DNA from: JAPLUA01 sp964625855
Lineage (GTDB): Bacteria > Verrucomicrobiota > Verrucomicrobiia > Limisphaerales > UBA8199
Direction of reading: 5' to 3'
NCBI GenBank assembly: GCA_964625855.1
Contig: CAZVFC010000043.1
Location: forward strand, 18,778 to 82,777
Length of the DNA: 64,000 nt
This document shows positions 43,148-52,234 of the stretch, in pieces. The notes under the pieces are model-generated. The model was not told the origin of the DNA. It saw only the letters and a list, made by a program, of their open reading frames with translations, and ran no database searches. The position numbers and the translations under genes are program-made. Position 1 is the stretch's first letter. Each line of letters opens with the position of its first letter.

Positions 43148-44203
43148 TCAGCAAATCCGCGGCAGTTGCTCGCCGCTGGACATGTCCAGGATCCGCTGGG
43201 CACCGATGGCACTCTTGAGCAAGACCTTGGCCGAGCGTTGATCGGAGACGTTGCCGATGCGGCTGGCGCCGCTGCCGTTCGGATGGTCTCGCATGATCGC
43301 CAGCGCGCGCTCCGCCTCGTGCTCGGGCACAAAGGCCGCGAAGCGTCCCTCACAAGCCACCTGGAAGGGGTCTAAACCCAGCACCTCGCACGCGGCGCGG
43401 ACGTCCTCGCGGACAGGGATGCGCGTCTCCTCGACCTGCAAGTTGAGGCGGGCAGCCTCGGCAATCTCGTTGAGCACGCTGGTCAGGCCGCCGCGCGTGA
43501 GATCGCGCAGGCAGTGGACGCTGATGCCGGCGCGCAGCAGTTGCAGGACGAGGCCGGCCAGCGGGGCGGAATCGGTCTCGATGGTGGACTCGAATGCGAG
43601 CCCTTCGCGAACGGCCATGATGGCCATGCCATGGCGCCCCACGTCGCCATTGACAAGGATGGCGTCGCCCGGCTGCACACTCTGGGGCGCGATGCGGAGC
43701 GGGTGTTCGAGGACGCCCACCCCGGCGGTGTTGAGGAACAAGCCGTCGCCCTTGCCTTTGTCAACGACCTTGGTGTCGCCGGTGATAATCTGCACGCCCG
43801 CCTTTTCAGCAGCCTGTTGCATCGAGGCGGCAATCTTCCAAAGCGTCTCCATTGGCAGACCTTCCTCGATGATGAACGCGGAGCTGAGATAGAGCGGGCG
43901 GGCCCCCGCCATCGCCAGGTCGTTCACCGTGCCGTGTACGGCCAGCGAGCCGAGATCGCCGCCGGGGAAGAAGAGGGGCCGCACGACGTAGGAATCCGTG
44001 GTGAAGGCCAGCCGTTGGCCGGCGATCTCGAACACGCTCGCATCATGCTGCGCGTCAAGGAGCGGGTTGCGGAAGGCTGGGACAAAGAGCTTGCCGATGA
44101 GCTGATGCATCAGCTTGCCTCCGCCGCCGTGCGCCATCAGCACTTGGGGGTAATCCTGGATGGGGAATGGGCAGGCAGGGGTGAAGTCGGGAGGGGTCGT
44201 CAT
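43148..44203 (-). CDS. hypE: Hydrogenase maturation protein HypE
   Basis: The 351-residue protein is of the HypE/PurM-like ATP-binding family: HGGGGKLMHQLIGKL, then FTTDSYVVRPLFFPGGDLGS and VNDLAMAGARP. It ends LPRIC, the C-terminal PRIC signature whose cysteine carries the carbamoyl group that is dehydrated to thiocyanate for the Fe-CN ligands. It works with HypF, which is not in the window. The frame is complete. It is 127 bp after hypD, and that space holds repeats. Confidence 0.92.
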   Translation of the reverse strand: MTTPPDFTPACPFPIQDYPQVLMAHGGGGKLMHQLIGKLFVPAFRNPLLDAQHDASVFEIAGQRLAFTTDSYVVRPLFFPGGDLGSLAVHGTVNDLAMAGARPLYLSSAFIIEEGLPMETLWKIAASMQQAAEKAGVQIITGDTKVVDKGKGDGLFLNTAGVGVLEHPLRIAPQSVQPGDAILVNGDVGRHGMAIMAVREGLAFESTIETDSAPLAGLVLQLLRAGISVHCLRDLTRGGLTSVLNEIAEAARLNLQVEETRIPVREDVRAACEVLGLDPFQVACEGRFAAFVPEHEAERALAIMRDHPNGSGASRIGNVSDQRSAKVLLKSAIGAQRILDMSSGEQLPRIC

Positions 44204-44330
44204 GGCGCGGTCAGCAAATCCGAAATCCGAGGTCCGAAGTCCGAAGGCAGGCCGAAAACCGAAAGCCGAAGGGCGCCAGGCGTCGTTGCCTGGCAGAAGA
44301 CCGGTGCCTGGAGGTGAGGAACCATGCGGG
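44204..44330 (-). repeat. CCGAAGT heptamer array between hypD and hypE
   Basis: CCGAAAT, CCGAGGT, CCGAAGT, CCGAAGG, CCGAAAA and CCGAAGG-like units run from 44218 to about 44275 on the + strand. They separate two genes that are normally adjacent or overlapping in hyp operons. Confidence 0.8.
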
Positions 44331-45425
44331 TTAAGCGGTTGGCTCGCGGCGGTAGCGGTAGTAGGCGGCGCAGGCGCCCTCCGAGGACACCATTGTCGCG
44401 CCCAGCGGATGCTCCGGGGTACAGCGCGTGCCGAAGGCGGGACACTCGTGCGGCTTGATCTTCCCCTGCAACACGAGGCCGCTGAGGCACTCGGGGGATT
44501 CCTCGACCCGCAGGCCGGCCAGGCCGAACCTCCGCTCGGCGTCGAACGGAGCGTAGGCTTCGCGCAGGCCCAAACCGCTTTGCGGAATCTCGCCGATGCC
44601 GCGCCACTTGCGCGGGGTGACCTGGAACACCTCGCGAATCAGTTGCTGCGCCGGTTCGTTGCCTTCTCGGCGCACCGCGCGGCTGTATTGGTTCTCCACC
44701 TCCGCCCGACCCCTCTCCAACTGCTGAATGCACATTAGCACGCCTTGCAGAATGTCCAGCGGCTCGAACCCAGTCACCACGATTGGCACTTGATACTTCG
44801 CGGCGATGGGAACGTATTCCTCCCAGCCCATCACCGCGCAGACATGACCGGCGGCCAGGAAAGCCTGCACCCGGCGATCGGGCGCGCGCAGAATCGCCTC
44901 GATGGCGGGCGGCACCAGCACGTGCGACACCAGCAGAGAGAAGTTCTTCAGACCCTTCCGGGCGGCTTGATAAACGGCCATCGCGGTCGTCGGCGCGGTG
45001 GTTTCAAAGCCAACACCGAAGAAAACCACCTCCTTGGCCGGGTGCTGCTCGGCCAACTTGACCGCGTCCATTGGGGAATAGATGATGCGCACATCGCCGC
45101 CCCCGGCCTTGACCGAAAGCAGGTCCTTGTCGCTGCCGGGCACGCGCAGCATATCCCCGAAGGAACAGAAGACCACCTCGGGGCGGGAGGCGATCATCAG
45201 CGCCTGGTCAATCAGTTCGAGTGGTGTCACGCACACCGGGCAGCCGGGACCGTGAATGAGCGTGATCTGCCTCGGCAGGAGTTCATCTATGCCGAACTTC
45301 ACGATGGCGTGGGTTTGGCCGCCGCAGACTTCCATGAGCGACCACGAGCGTGTGGTGATGCGGGCGATCTCGCGCGCCAGCTTGTGCGCGCCCTCCGCAT
45401 TGCGGTATTCGTCGAGGTATTTCAT
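44331..45425 (-). CDS. hypD: Hydrogenase maturation protein HypD
   Basis: The 364-residue protein has the HypD signatures: SLMEVCGGQTHAI with the first cysteine, IHGPGCPVCVTP, and FGVGFETTAPTTA, plus a C-terminal region with LQGKIKPHECPAFGTRCTP for its 4Fe-4S cluster. It builds the Fe(CN)2CO centre with HypC. It overlaps hypC by 4 bp. Order hypC-hypD-hypE is typical. The frame is intact. Confidence 0.93.
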   Translation of the reverse strand: MKYLDEYRNAEGAHKLAREIARITTRSWSLMEVCGGQTHAIVKFGIDELLPRQITLIHGPGCPVCVTPLELIDQALMIASRPEVVFCSFGDMLRVPGSDKDLLSVKAGGGDVRIIYSPMDAVKLAEQHPAKEVVFFGVGFETTAPTTAMAVYQAARKGLKNFSLLVSHVLVPPAIEAILRAPDRRVQAFLAAGHVCAVMGWEEYVPIAAKYQVPIVVTGFEPLDILQGVLMCIQQLERGRAEVENQYSRAVRREGNEPAQQLIREVFQVTPRKWRGIGEIPQSGLGLREAYAPFDAERRFGLAGLRVEESPECLSGLVLQGKIKPHECPAFGTRCTPEHPLGATMVSSEGACAAYYRYRREPTA

Positions 45426-45733
45426 CGCTCCGGCGGGCCGGTTGCGGTGGGCGCGGGGGGTGGCTGGGCAGGCGCGACGCCCGCCCCATGCTGATCCAGC
45501 TCGCTCAGCTCCTGCATCTGGCGCAGGTATTCGAAAACCTGGTTCGCTTCTTCCTCATCCACCCGGCTAAGCGCGAAGCCAACATGCACGATCACGTAAT
45601 CGCCGACCTTCACTTCGGGCACATAGGCGAGGCTGACCTCCTTGAGGATGCCGCCGAAGTCCACTTTGCCACTGCGCATCAAGAGGTCTTCACCGCTAAT
45701 GCTGGTGACCTTGCCTGGGATAGCTAGACACAT
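45422..45733 (-). CDS. hypC: Hydrogenase maturation chaperone HypC
   Basis: From the ATG read at 45733 the protein has 103 residues. It starts MCLAIPGKVTSI, the HypC family start whose Cys2 binds the iron centre, and has VGDYVIVHVGFALSRVDEEEA. The C-terminal proline-rich tail (APAQPPPAPTATGPP) is longer than usual. Longer upstream reading of the frame is not conserved-looking. It carries Fe(CN)2CO from HypD to the large subunit. Confidence 0.92.
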   Translation of the reverse strand: MCLAIPGKVTSISGEDLLMRSGKVDFGGILKEVSLAYVPEVKVGDYVIVHVGFALSRVDEEEANQVFEYLRQMQELSELDQHGAGVAPAQPPPAPTATGPPER

Positions 45734-46723
45734 TGCCCTTAAGCCTACACGCCCGAGAGTCGCAGGGCAACGGTGCCGAGCGACTTTAGCCTGAACCGGC
45801 CGTTGCGACATGGAGCATCTTGGGATGTCGCTGGCCAACAGCTCCGGCCGCGTCGTTTGGCTTCCGTATTGAGAGGCTATCCGACCAGCGCCTTCCACGC
45901 GCCCCGCGTGGCACCGGCGCCAGAACTGGACCATGATCGCTCATTGCGGGCAGCGGATGGTCGCTGCGCACATCAAAAGCTTGACGTGCCGCAACCTAAA
46001 GACCATTCTCCCACGCCTTTGCGGTGCCATTGGCATCCGCGGGTTGCGAACGGCAGCTCGGAGCCAAGGGCGAATAGACCTGCAATCTCGAAGAATCGGA
46101 CTTGGCGCATAACCTGCTTTCAGAGTGCTATTTGCCGTGGCCTAACACTGAGCTTTGCTGCGAACAGGCTTGCGCTTTGGCCGCCGTTGCGGAGATACTG
46201 CGACGGTTTCCGCACTAAACGAAGCATAAGCCTCAAGATGGGGCAGGGGATTGACATCCGTGTCGTGAAGTCGGCTACTCTGGAGGCTATCGGTCCAGGG
46301 CAGACGGCCAAGACGAATGGCTTCCCTTGATCGCGGGTCGTGGTTATGATCAACTGCCGTAACCTCAGCACGAAGTGCCGTGCGGCCAGTGAGCCCGGAG
46401 CAAAGACTGCAGCAGCAACGCGTTGAATTGATTTACGTGATCAGCGAACAAACAGCTCGCCGCATCCGCCATTATTCCAGTTCCTTCATGAAACTGGGCG
46501 GGAATCGTGTTGGCAAATCCGGCTGCCCTCCGGCAGTTCCGAGCTTCCATGTTGACTCCGATCACCTGCAGACCCGGTGGTACACCCTGACCGGGAACAT
46601 GCACCGCTTCAAGCTGACGATTCGCATCGGGCCGCAGCATGGGGTCCTCCGCCGGGCCACAACTGGAACCCGCACTTTCGAGATGGGGGTAAACTCTGGT
46701 CACCTCCAACCTGGAGGGGCCCT
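45734..46723. other. About 1 kb without a recognised gene
   Basis: Plus-strand frames at 45773-46330 and 46380-46727 and minus frames opposite them have no recognisable domain, start context or codon pattern that persuades me. There is no repeat array and no tRNA-like fold was noticed. It may contain a decayed gene and the promoters for hypC (minus) and the DUF4956 gene (plus). Confidence 0.45.
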
Positions 46724-46726
46724 ATG
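46703..46726 (+). promoter_or_regulatory. Possible hairpin over the ribosome binding site
   Basis: CCTCC at 46703-46707 can pair with GGAGG at 46713-46717, which is the Shine-Dalgarno sequence for ATG 46724. A five-pair stem with a five-base loop would hide the site. The stem is short, so regulation is only a suggestion. Confidence 0.35.
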
Positions 46727-47422
46727 AACTCGGGCAATCTGGATTGGCTGTTTCAAGGAGATACGGGCATGGCCGCGCTCAACTGGCCGGCGATGGTGCT
46801 GGGCCTGGTGCTGTCCCTGGCATGCGGCCACGTCGTTTCCTGGGTTTACATGGTTACGCACTCTGGGCTTTCGTACTCGAGGACTTTTGTCAACGCCCTG
46901 GTGCTAATACCACCCATTGTCTGCCTGGTCATGATGGTTCTGACTAACAGCGTCATCACTGCCTTTGGCATGATGGCCGTCTTCGCCATCGTGCGGTTTC
47001 GAAACATCCTCCGCGACACGCTGGACACCACCTACGTGCTCATCAGCCTGGTCATCGGGATGGCTGCCGGCACGCAGAAGTTCACCAGCGCGCTGGTGGG
47101 GTGTGCGGTCGTTGCGGCGACGATGCTCTATCTGTGGTTCACGGCTTACGGGAGCCGCCAGCGCTATGACCTGATCCTGAACCTGCACTGGGGACGGCCC
47201 GCGGAGGAGCTTCCCGAGCTGGACCGCGTTTTGCGGCGCCACACCTGGAAGTCAATTCTGGCCAGTCAACGGACCCAGGAAGGGGAGGGGGGCGTGGACC
47301 TTTCTTACCGCCTGCTGCTTCGTGACACGGAGAGGGCGGGTGAATTGCTCACTGAACTGCGGCGGTTGGCCGGGGTTTCGGGGCTCACCTCCATGAGCGC
47401 TGAAGACGAGTCCGAAATATGA
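46724..47422 (+). CDS. DUF4956 membrane protein
   Basis: From ATG 46724 the protein has 232 residues and four hydrophobic segments, with the DUF4956 pattern VITAFGMMAVFAIVRFRNI and LRDTLDTTYVLISLVIGMAA. A soluble C-terminal domain follows (RYDLILNLHWGRPAEELPE). DUF4956 proteins are found near polyphosphate or exported-polymer genes; no reaction is established. It overlaps the HlyD gene by 4 bp, so the two likely form a unit. Confidence 0.82.
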   Translation: MNSGNLDWLFQGDTGMAALNWPAMVLGLVLSLACGHVVSWVYMVTHSGLSYSRTFVNALVLIPPIVCLVMMVLTNSVITAFGMMAVFAIVRFRNILRDTLDTTYVLISLVIGMAAGTQKFTSALVGCAVVAATMLYLWFTAYGSRQRYDLILNLHWGRPAEELPELDRVLRRHTWKSILASQRTQEGEGGVDLSYRLLLRDTERAGELLTELRRLAGVSGLTSMSAEDESEI

Positions 47423-48498
47423 CCAGCGACCCATTGCCTCCCATTCCTGTCACCGCCCGCCTGCGCTGGCGGCTGATTCGGGAGCGGGTGATTCCCTTGG
47501 TCATGTTCCTGACGCTGGTGGGGGTGGCGAGCGTGGTCTGGAGCCGTTATTACGGGTCGGCGACCATGAGCGGGGTGGCCGATGGGGTGCGCGCGGCGGT
47601 AGCCAGCCCGCAGGCCGGATGGCTGCGGGAGTTGAAGGTTTCTCCGTATCAACTGGTTAACCGGGGTGACCCATTGGCGATCATCGAACCGGTGGATTCC
47701 CGAATGCCGTTGGACCTGGCGCGAGTGGAGTTGGAGTTGGCCCGGCTGCGACACGAACCACCGCTGGCAAGTCAAAATGCCATGAATTATGAACGGGTCC
47801 GCGTGGAATTGTTGCGGCTCAAGGCAGAGCTGGCCACAGCGCGAGTCAACCTCGAACGGGCAGAAACTGACGTGCTCCGCAACCAACGGCTTTTTCAGGA
47901 CAAGATCCTTTCCGAGGATCTATACGATCTAAGCTTGAAGACGCGCGATGCGGTCAAGGCGGAGGTGGTGACCAAAACCGGCGCGGTCGGCGAGATGGAG
48001 GCTCGGATGAAGGCGTTGCAGTCGTTGGGCGACCCCCGCGTGGCGGCGGTGGATGAGCGGCTGCAACAGGTGTTGGCGCGGTTGGAGACGACCCAAGAGA
48101 CGGCGGTGAGTAACTGGGGACCCATCACGCTGGTGGCGCCGATCTCAGGCATGGTCAACGGGATCAGCCGGCAGGTGGGGGAATACGTATTGGAGGGCGA
48201 GGCGGTGGTGGGCGTGGCCTCGCTTACCTCTCAGCGGGTGGTTGCCTACCTGCGTCAACCTTACCCGATTGACCCCGAGGTGGGTATGAAGGTGCGCCTC
48301 TCCACGCGGACGGAAAAGAGGGAGACCTTCTCGGCTTCGATCATCCAGGTAGGAGCCCAGGTGGAGGTGATTACCAATGCGCTCGCGTTGGTCCGACAGG
48401 GGACCTTGGTGGATGTGGGGCTACCTGTCGTGGTGGGTCTGCCTGCGGGGAACCGCATCCGGCCCGGAGAGATCGTGGATCTGTGGATCGAGCGCTAG
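47419..48498 (+). CDS. HlyD-family membrane fusion protein
   Basis: The 359-residue protein has one N-terminal membrane segment (VIPLVMFLTLVGVASVVW), a split lipoyl-like domain (ASPQAGWLRELKVSPYQLV and LVAPISGMVNGISRQVGEYV) and a long coiled coil between (ELELARLRHEPP to about residue 210). It would span the periplasm as an adaptor of an export system. No ABC exporter or outer-membrane channel lies beside it; its cotranslated neighbour is the DUF4956 protein. Confidence 0.85.
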   Translation: MTSDPLPPIPVTARLRWRLIRERVIPLVMFLTLVGVASVVWSRYYGSATMSGVADGVRAAVASPQAGWLRELKVSPYQLVNRGDPLAIIEPVDSRMPLDLARVELELARLRHEPPLASQNAMNYERVRVELLRLKAELATARVNLERAETDVLRNQRLFQDKILSEDLYDLSLKTRDAVKAEVVTKTGAVGEMEARMKALQSLGDPRVAAVDERLQQVLARLETTQETAVSNWGPITLVAPISGMVNGISRQVGEYVLEGEAVVGVASLTSQRVVAYLRQPYPIDPEVGMKVRLSTRTEKRETFSASIIQVGAQVEVITNALALVRQGTLVDVGLPVVVGLPAGNRIRPGEIVDLWIER

Positions 48499-48652
48499 CC
48501 GCGCCCCGGAACGAGACCAACGGCCCTTACTCCCGGCTTGACGAGATGGTCGCAGGGGATGTAGGTAAACCATATGCGCGCAGCCACCGGCCGACGATCC
48601 CCATCCCTGCTCAGGGAGATCAAGCAGAATCTGGTTCGCCGCAGTTGACACT

Positions 48653-50407
48653 ATGAAGCAGACCGACCATGCAGAGACTGCGATCGCTGCGGTGGAAGAC
48701 ATCCAGAAGGGTTGGCACGAGATGCAGTTGCGGCTGGGGCAACTGGAGGCGGATCGGAATGCGCTGGAACAGGAAAACAGGTCGCTGCGGCTGCTACTGG
48801 AAAGGGTCATTGAACAGCGGCAGACCTCGCACAGCGAACTCGTGCTGCTTTTGACGAGCCTGGCCAGCAAGCTGCCGCTCAATGATGTCGGGGTGATCGT
48901 TGCCAAGCTGGTCGAGCATAATACCAACGTAAACCAGGCTCTGGCAGCGCTGGGAAAGGGGGCCGTTGACGCGGAATTGCCCCAACCCGAGGTGCTGAAG
49001 AATCTGGACCGCGCGAAACAAGAGCTGCTGGCGGCGCTCAAACAGACCCTCGAGGAACTTATCAAGCTGGATCCCCCACTGGAGACCGAGATGCTGGAGC
49101 CGCTGCGCTCCGATCCGAAGCTGTTCTTTTCCCCGCGGATGGTGCGGGCCCACCGCTGTTTCATCAAAGGTCAAGTGCCCCGCGAGCGGATCATCCGGAT
49201 GTTCGGCGAGCAGGCGTTGGTTTTTTTCAAGGACATGACCACCGACTCCAGACTGAACCCGCGCCCTAAAGCGGAGGAGATCATGCTGGCGTTCCGGAGC
49301 GACTTCGAATCACTGCTCCAGCAACAAGCGGCGCTGTCGCCGGAAAAGAAAGAGCGTTTGCAGGCCCTCTACCAGCAAGTTCAGCAGAGCAAGGCTCCAA
49401 CGGGTGTGGGACGCTTGCAGAGGAGCGCGTTCCAGCGCCTTTCGTTTATCATCGAACTGCTTCATTATTACGAGCATCAAAGCACCGAAGCGCCGGACAT
49501 TGTCTTCGCACAGCGGTTGCCGGCGCTAATCGAGCAGTTGGGGTTCACTGGCTCCGGGGAACCGCTGGATGAGAAACTGCTGAACCAGGTAGAGGCCTTA
49601 TTGACCTTTGTCATCAGCCCGGACCATCGGCTCATGATCATCAACAACGTCGGCAAGGGCGGCGGGGCCGGCAAAACCCTCAAGTATGTGCTCCGGCTCC
49701 GCAGCGAGCGGGTGGACGACCTGGACCATCTGGTAGCCGAGTTTGTGCGCCATCTCATCCCGGCGCCGCCCGAAAGGCCCCCTGCGCCCCAGGCCCTGGC
49801 TGCGCTGCTGGAGTTGGTGCGCCCCGAGACGCAGCGACGGGTAGCCAAAGCCATCGCCATGTGCGATCGGTTGCGCAAAGCGGACGCGGATGCGTTGGGC
49901 AAAGCGCTTGCGGCCGCGCTCGGCCTTAAGGGGCTGGAGCAGGAAACCAGCGCCCAGGAAGCTCTGCCGCCGGAGACGGAACGGCAACTGGCGTGGGCAA
50001 AAATCAAAGAACTTATCACGCAACGATCCGATGCAGCGACCGTCGCCGGTGCGATCCGCGACCGCCTGAACGCAAAGTATGATGCGGACGAGATCCGCCA
50101 GAGCTGGATCACCCTGACCGAGGCCGATCCGATGTCGCTGATACGAATCTTTTGCCAGCTCCCGTTCCGCCCGGACGGAAAGACCGATCCCATCGCGCGA
50201 CCGGTGATGGAGACCTACGTCACGCGGCTGACGCATGAGAAGTATGCCGGCACCTATAACAAGGTCCTTACCAGCCTCCGGAACATGTTCCATGCCAAAC
50301 CCGACAGTCCGACACTTCTCAATTTTGTGGCGCTGGTAAAATGGGCCGATGCGGAGGCGGTCAGCAAGTTGTGCGCGGACGTGGGCATGCCGGTGCCGGC
50401 ACACTAG
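48653..50407 (+). CDS. Large helical protein of unknown function
   Basis: The 584-residue protein has no membrane segment or signal peptide. Residues 15-60 form a coiled coil (LGQLEADRNALEQENRSLRL). The rest is predicted helix with a tetratricopeptide-like feel but no clear repeat, and the short GKGGGAGKTL at about residue 336 resembles but does not match a P-loop. I do not recognise the family. It is probably cytoplasmic, and stands between the HlyD gene and the hydrolase gene 8 bp downstream. Confidence 0.75.
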   Translation: MKQTDHAETAIAAVEDIQKGWHEMQLRLGQLEADRNALEQENRSLRLLLERVIEQRQTSHSELVLLLTSLASKLPLNDVGVIVAKLVEHNTNVNQALAALGKGAVDAELPQPEVLKNLDRAKQELLAALKQTLEELIKLDPPLETEMLEPLRSDPKLFFSPRMVRAHRCFIKGQVPRERIIRMFGEQALVFFKDMTTDSRLNPRPKAEEIMLAFRSDFESLLQQQAALSPEKKERLQALYQQVQQSKAPTGVGRLQRSAFQRLSFIIELLHYYEHQSTEAPDIVFAQRLPALIEQLGFTGSGEPLDEKLLNQVEALLTFVISPDHRLMIINNVGKGGGAGKTLKYVLRLRSERVDDLDHLVAEFVRHLIPAPPERPPAPQALAALLELVRPETQRRVAKAIAMCDRLRKADADALGKALAAALGLKGLEQETSAQEALPPETERQLAWAKIKELITQRSDAATVAGAIRDRLNAKYDADEIRQSWITLTEADPMSLIRIFCQLPFRPDGKTDPIARPVMETYVTRLTHEKYAGTYNKVLTSLRNMFHAKPDSPTLLNFVALVKWADAEAVSKLCADVGMPVPAH

Positions 50408-50415
50408 CGGTGACT

Positions 50416-51066
50416 ATGATCGTCCTCACCCATAGCGGCGGCGTGGCGATGACCAACTGCTTCCTCGTCGCCGATGAATCCGCAAGACAGGCCGTACTCT
50501 TCGACGCCCCCGACCACACAACCGGCCCGCTTCTCGATGAAGTCGCCAAGCGTGGGTGGGAACTCATCGGGTTGTGGCTTACGCACGGCCATTTTGACCA
50601 CTTTGCGGATCATGCCGTCGTCAAGAGACGATTTCCCGGGGCGCGGGTGCTGATTCATGCTCTGGACGAAGCCAAGGCGCTTGACCCGGAGCTGCAGACC
50701 CGAATGTTCGGCCTTCCGTTTAGCATCCCGCCGGTCAGGGCGGACGGTTACGTCAAAGACAACCAGGAACTGAAGGTGGGAGCACTGGAAGTCACGGTGA
50801 TCCACACGCCCGGTCACTCGCCTGGGCATGTAGCGTATCATTTCCCCAACGAGCAGGTGCTGGTGGGAGGTGATTTGATCATCGGCGGTTCGGTCGGAAG
50901 AACCGATTTGCCGGATTCGCACCACCCCCACCTGCAGGCCTCGATTCGGCGCGTGATGGCACTGCCCGCCGCGACACGGCTACTTGGGGGACACGGCCCA
51001 ACCACCTCACTGGAAGAGGAGCGGCAGTGCAATCCCTTTGTGCAGGAGGCGCTGCGGTTCCGCTGA
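50416..51066 (+). CDS. Metallo-beta-lactamase-fold hydrolase, glyoxalase II-like
   Basis: The 216-residue protein has the zinc motif LTHGHFDHFAD, the later histidine in HTPGHSPGHVAYH, the metal-bridging aspartate in LVGGDLIIGGSVGR and a final GGHGPTTSLEEE. The combination with SVGRTDLPDS matches the hydroxyacylglutathione-hydrolase-like group that cleaves thioesters. ATG 50416 is chosen; GTG 50410 is an option. It closely follows the unknown helical gene. Confidence 0.88.
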   Translation: MIVLTHSGGVAMTNCFLVADESARQAVLFDAPDHTTGPLLDEVAKRGWELIGLWLTHGHFDHFADHAVVKRRFPGARVLIHALDEAKALDPELQTRMFGLPFSIPPVRADGYVKDNQELKVGALEVTVIHTPGHSPGHVAYHFPNEQVLVGGDLIIGGSVGRTDLPDSHHPHLQASIRRVMALPAATRLLGGHGPTTSLEEERQCNPFVQEALRFR

Positions 51067-51189
51067 AATCTGGCAAGCACCGAGGGCCGTCAGTGGGCGT
51101 CTGGCGGGGTCGCGAAAGTGTGATTTCACCCGGACGCCGAGGTGCTTGTCATGGCAGAGGGACCCCAAGGCCCAACGCATGTTCGCCTT

Positions 51190-51221
51190 GAAAGAGGCTT
51201 TCTCCTTGGGGAAAAAGCCCC
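51190..51221. terminator. Two small hairpins between convergent genes
   Basis: GAAAG/CTTTC (51190-51202) and GGGG/CCCC (51208-51221, with an A-rich loop) lie between the hydrolase gene and the convergent alanine-rich gene. Neither is followed by a classical T-run, so a terminator role is weakly supported. Confidence 0.3.
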
Positions 51222-51254
51222 TTACCCCAGAGCCGCTCCTGCGGCACCAAAGAC

Positions 51255-52058
51255 CTACGGAGCTGCGTAGTTACGTCCGCCTTCCGGGACTTCGCTCGAA
51301 GTGTCGGGAGTCACATTGGTCGGCGTGGTGGTCAGGGGGAGATAAGGAGGGCCGACCGCAGGTCCGCGGACGAGGGGCCCGGGCATGGAGGCTGAGGAGG
51401 CGGCGGCTGCCGGCGTGTTGGCCGTTGCCCGAGGGCTCATAGTCAGGGCCGGACTGGATGCGGCGGTAGCCTGCGACAGTCGGGCGGCCTGGTCCAGAAC
51501 AGTGGGGACCGAAGAAACATTGCCGCCATAGGAGGCCAACGTCTGCTGGATATAAGGCCTGAACTCCGGGAACGCAGAGGCAACTGCATCCAGGATCTCC
51601 TCACTGGCGCTCGGTACCGCTTTAGAAACAGCGACCGCTACGTTACGGTACTGGCTGGGAACAGCACGGCAAACAGCCAGAACAATGCCATGAACCTGTT
51701 TAGGAGCAGCGGCAGCAGCGGCTTTGGCAATTGCAGCGGCCTGCTTGGGCTGCTGGGCGGCCGCAGCGCCGGCGGCAACCGACGCCATCTCAGGCACCTT
51801 CTTGGCAATGGCACCAACGATTGCTGGAGCGGCGGCAGGCTTGAGCCCCACTGCGGCCCGAACGACCTCCGGTGTGGTGGCTGCCCGGTCTTGGCTCGCA
51901 ACTTGAAAAACCAGGTCGGCAGCCTTGGCTGGCAGTTCAGCCGCAGGAACCGAACTCAAGACTTGCTTAAAGGCACTGGCCTTTGGCGCATCCTTCGCCA
52001 AGGCATTGACAGTCATCAGAAGAGCCACAATGAGCACGAAACCAGTAGTTTTTTTCAT
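51255..52058 (-). CDS. Exported alanine-rich protein of unknown function
   Basis: From the ATG read at 52058, preceded by a GGGAGAGAG ribosome binding site, the protein has 267 residues. It has a signal peptide (MKKTTGFVLIVALLMTVNAL-AKDA). The mature part is helical and alanine-rich (AAGAAAAQQPKQAAAIAKAA) with a HEAT-like feel, then a proline/threonine-rich tail. No family is recognised. The longer upstream frame is not used. Divergent from the methyltransferase at 52235. Confidence 0.8.
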   Translation of the reverse strand: MKKTTGFVLIVALLMTVNALAKDAPKASAFKQVLSSVPAAELPAKAADLVFQVASQDRAATTPEVVRAAVGLKPAAAPAIVGAIAKKVPEMASVAAGAAAAQQPKQAAAIAKAAAAAAPKQVHGIVLAVCRAVPSQYRNVAVAVSKAVPSASEEILDAVASAFPEFRPYIQQTLASYGGNVSSVPTVLDQAARLSQATAASSPALTMSPRATANTPAAAASSASMPGPLVRGPAVGPPYLPLTTTPTNVTPDTSSEVPEGGRNYAAP

Positions 52059-52234
52059 ATCACACTCTCTCTCCCGAGGTTGCATCAAACTTGGCGACCT
52101 CGAACGGTTCAGTTTTCGAAGTCTTTTAACAGGGTAAGGCCATGGCGTCAATAGAAATTCGAAGATTCTTTGCGCCAATATTTGCGTTGACCAAGCCGTC
52201 GCGGACTGCTTAAAGATCAATCCTGTATTGCCAG

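Noticed and set aside
45773..46330. A 185-residue + strand frame in the 1 kb gap before the DUF4956 gene.
   Set aside because: Its sequence is rich in Arg, Pro, His and Cys without domain or ribosome binding site, like non-coding G+C-rich DNA.
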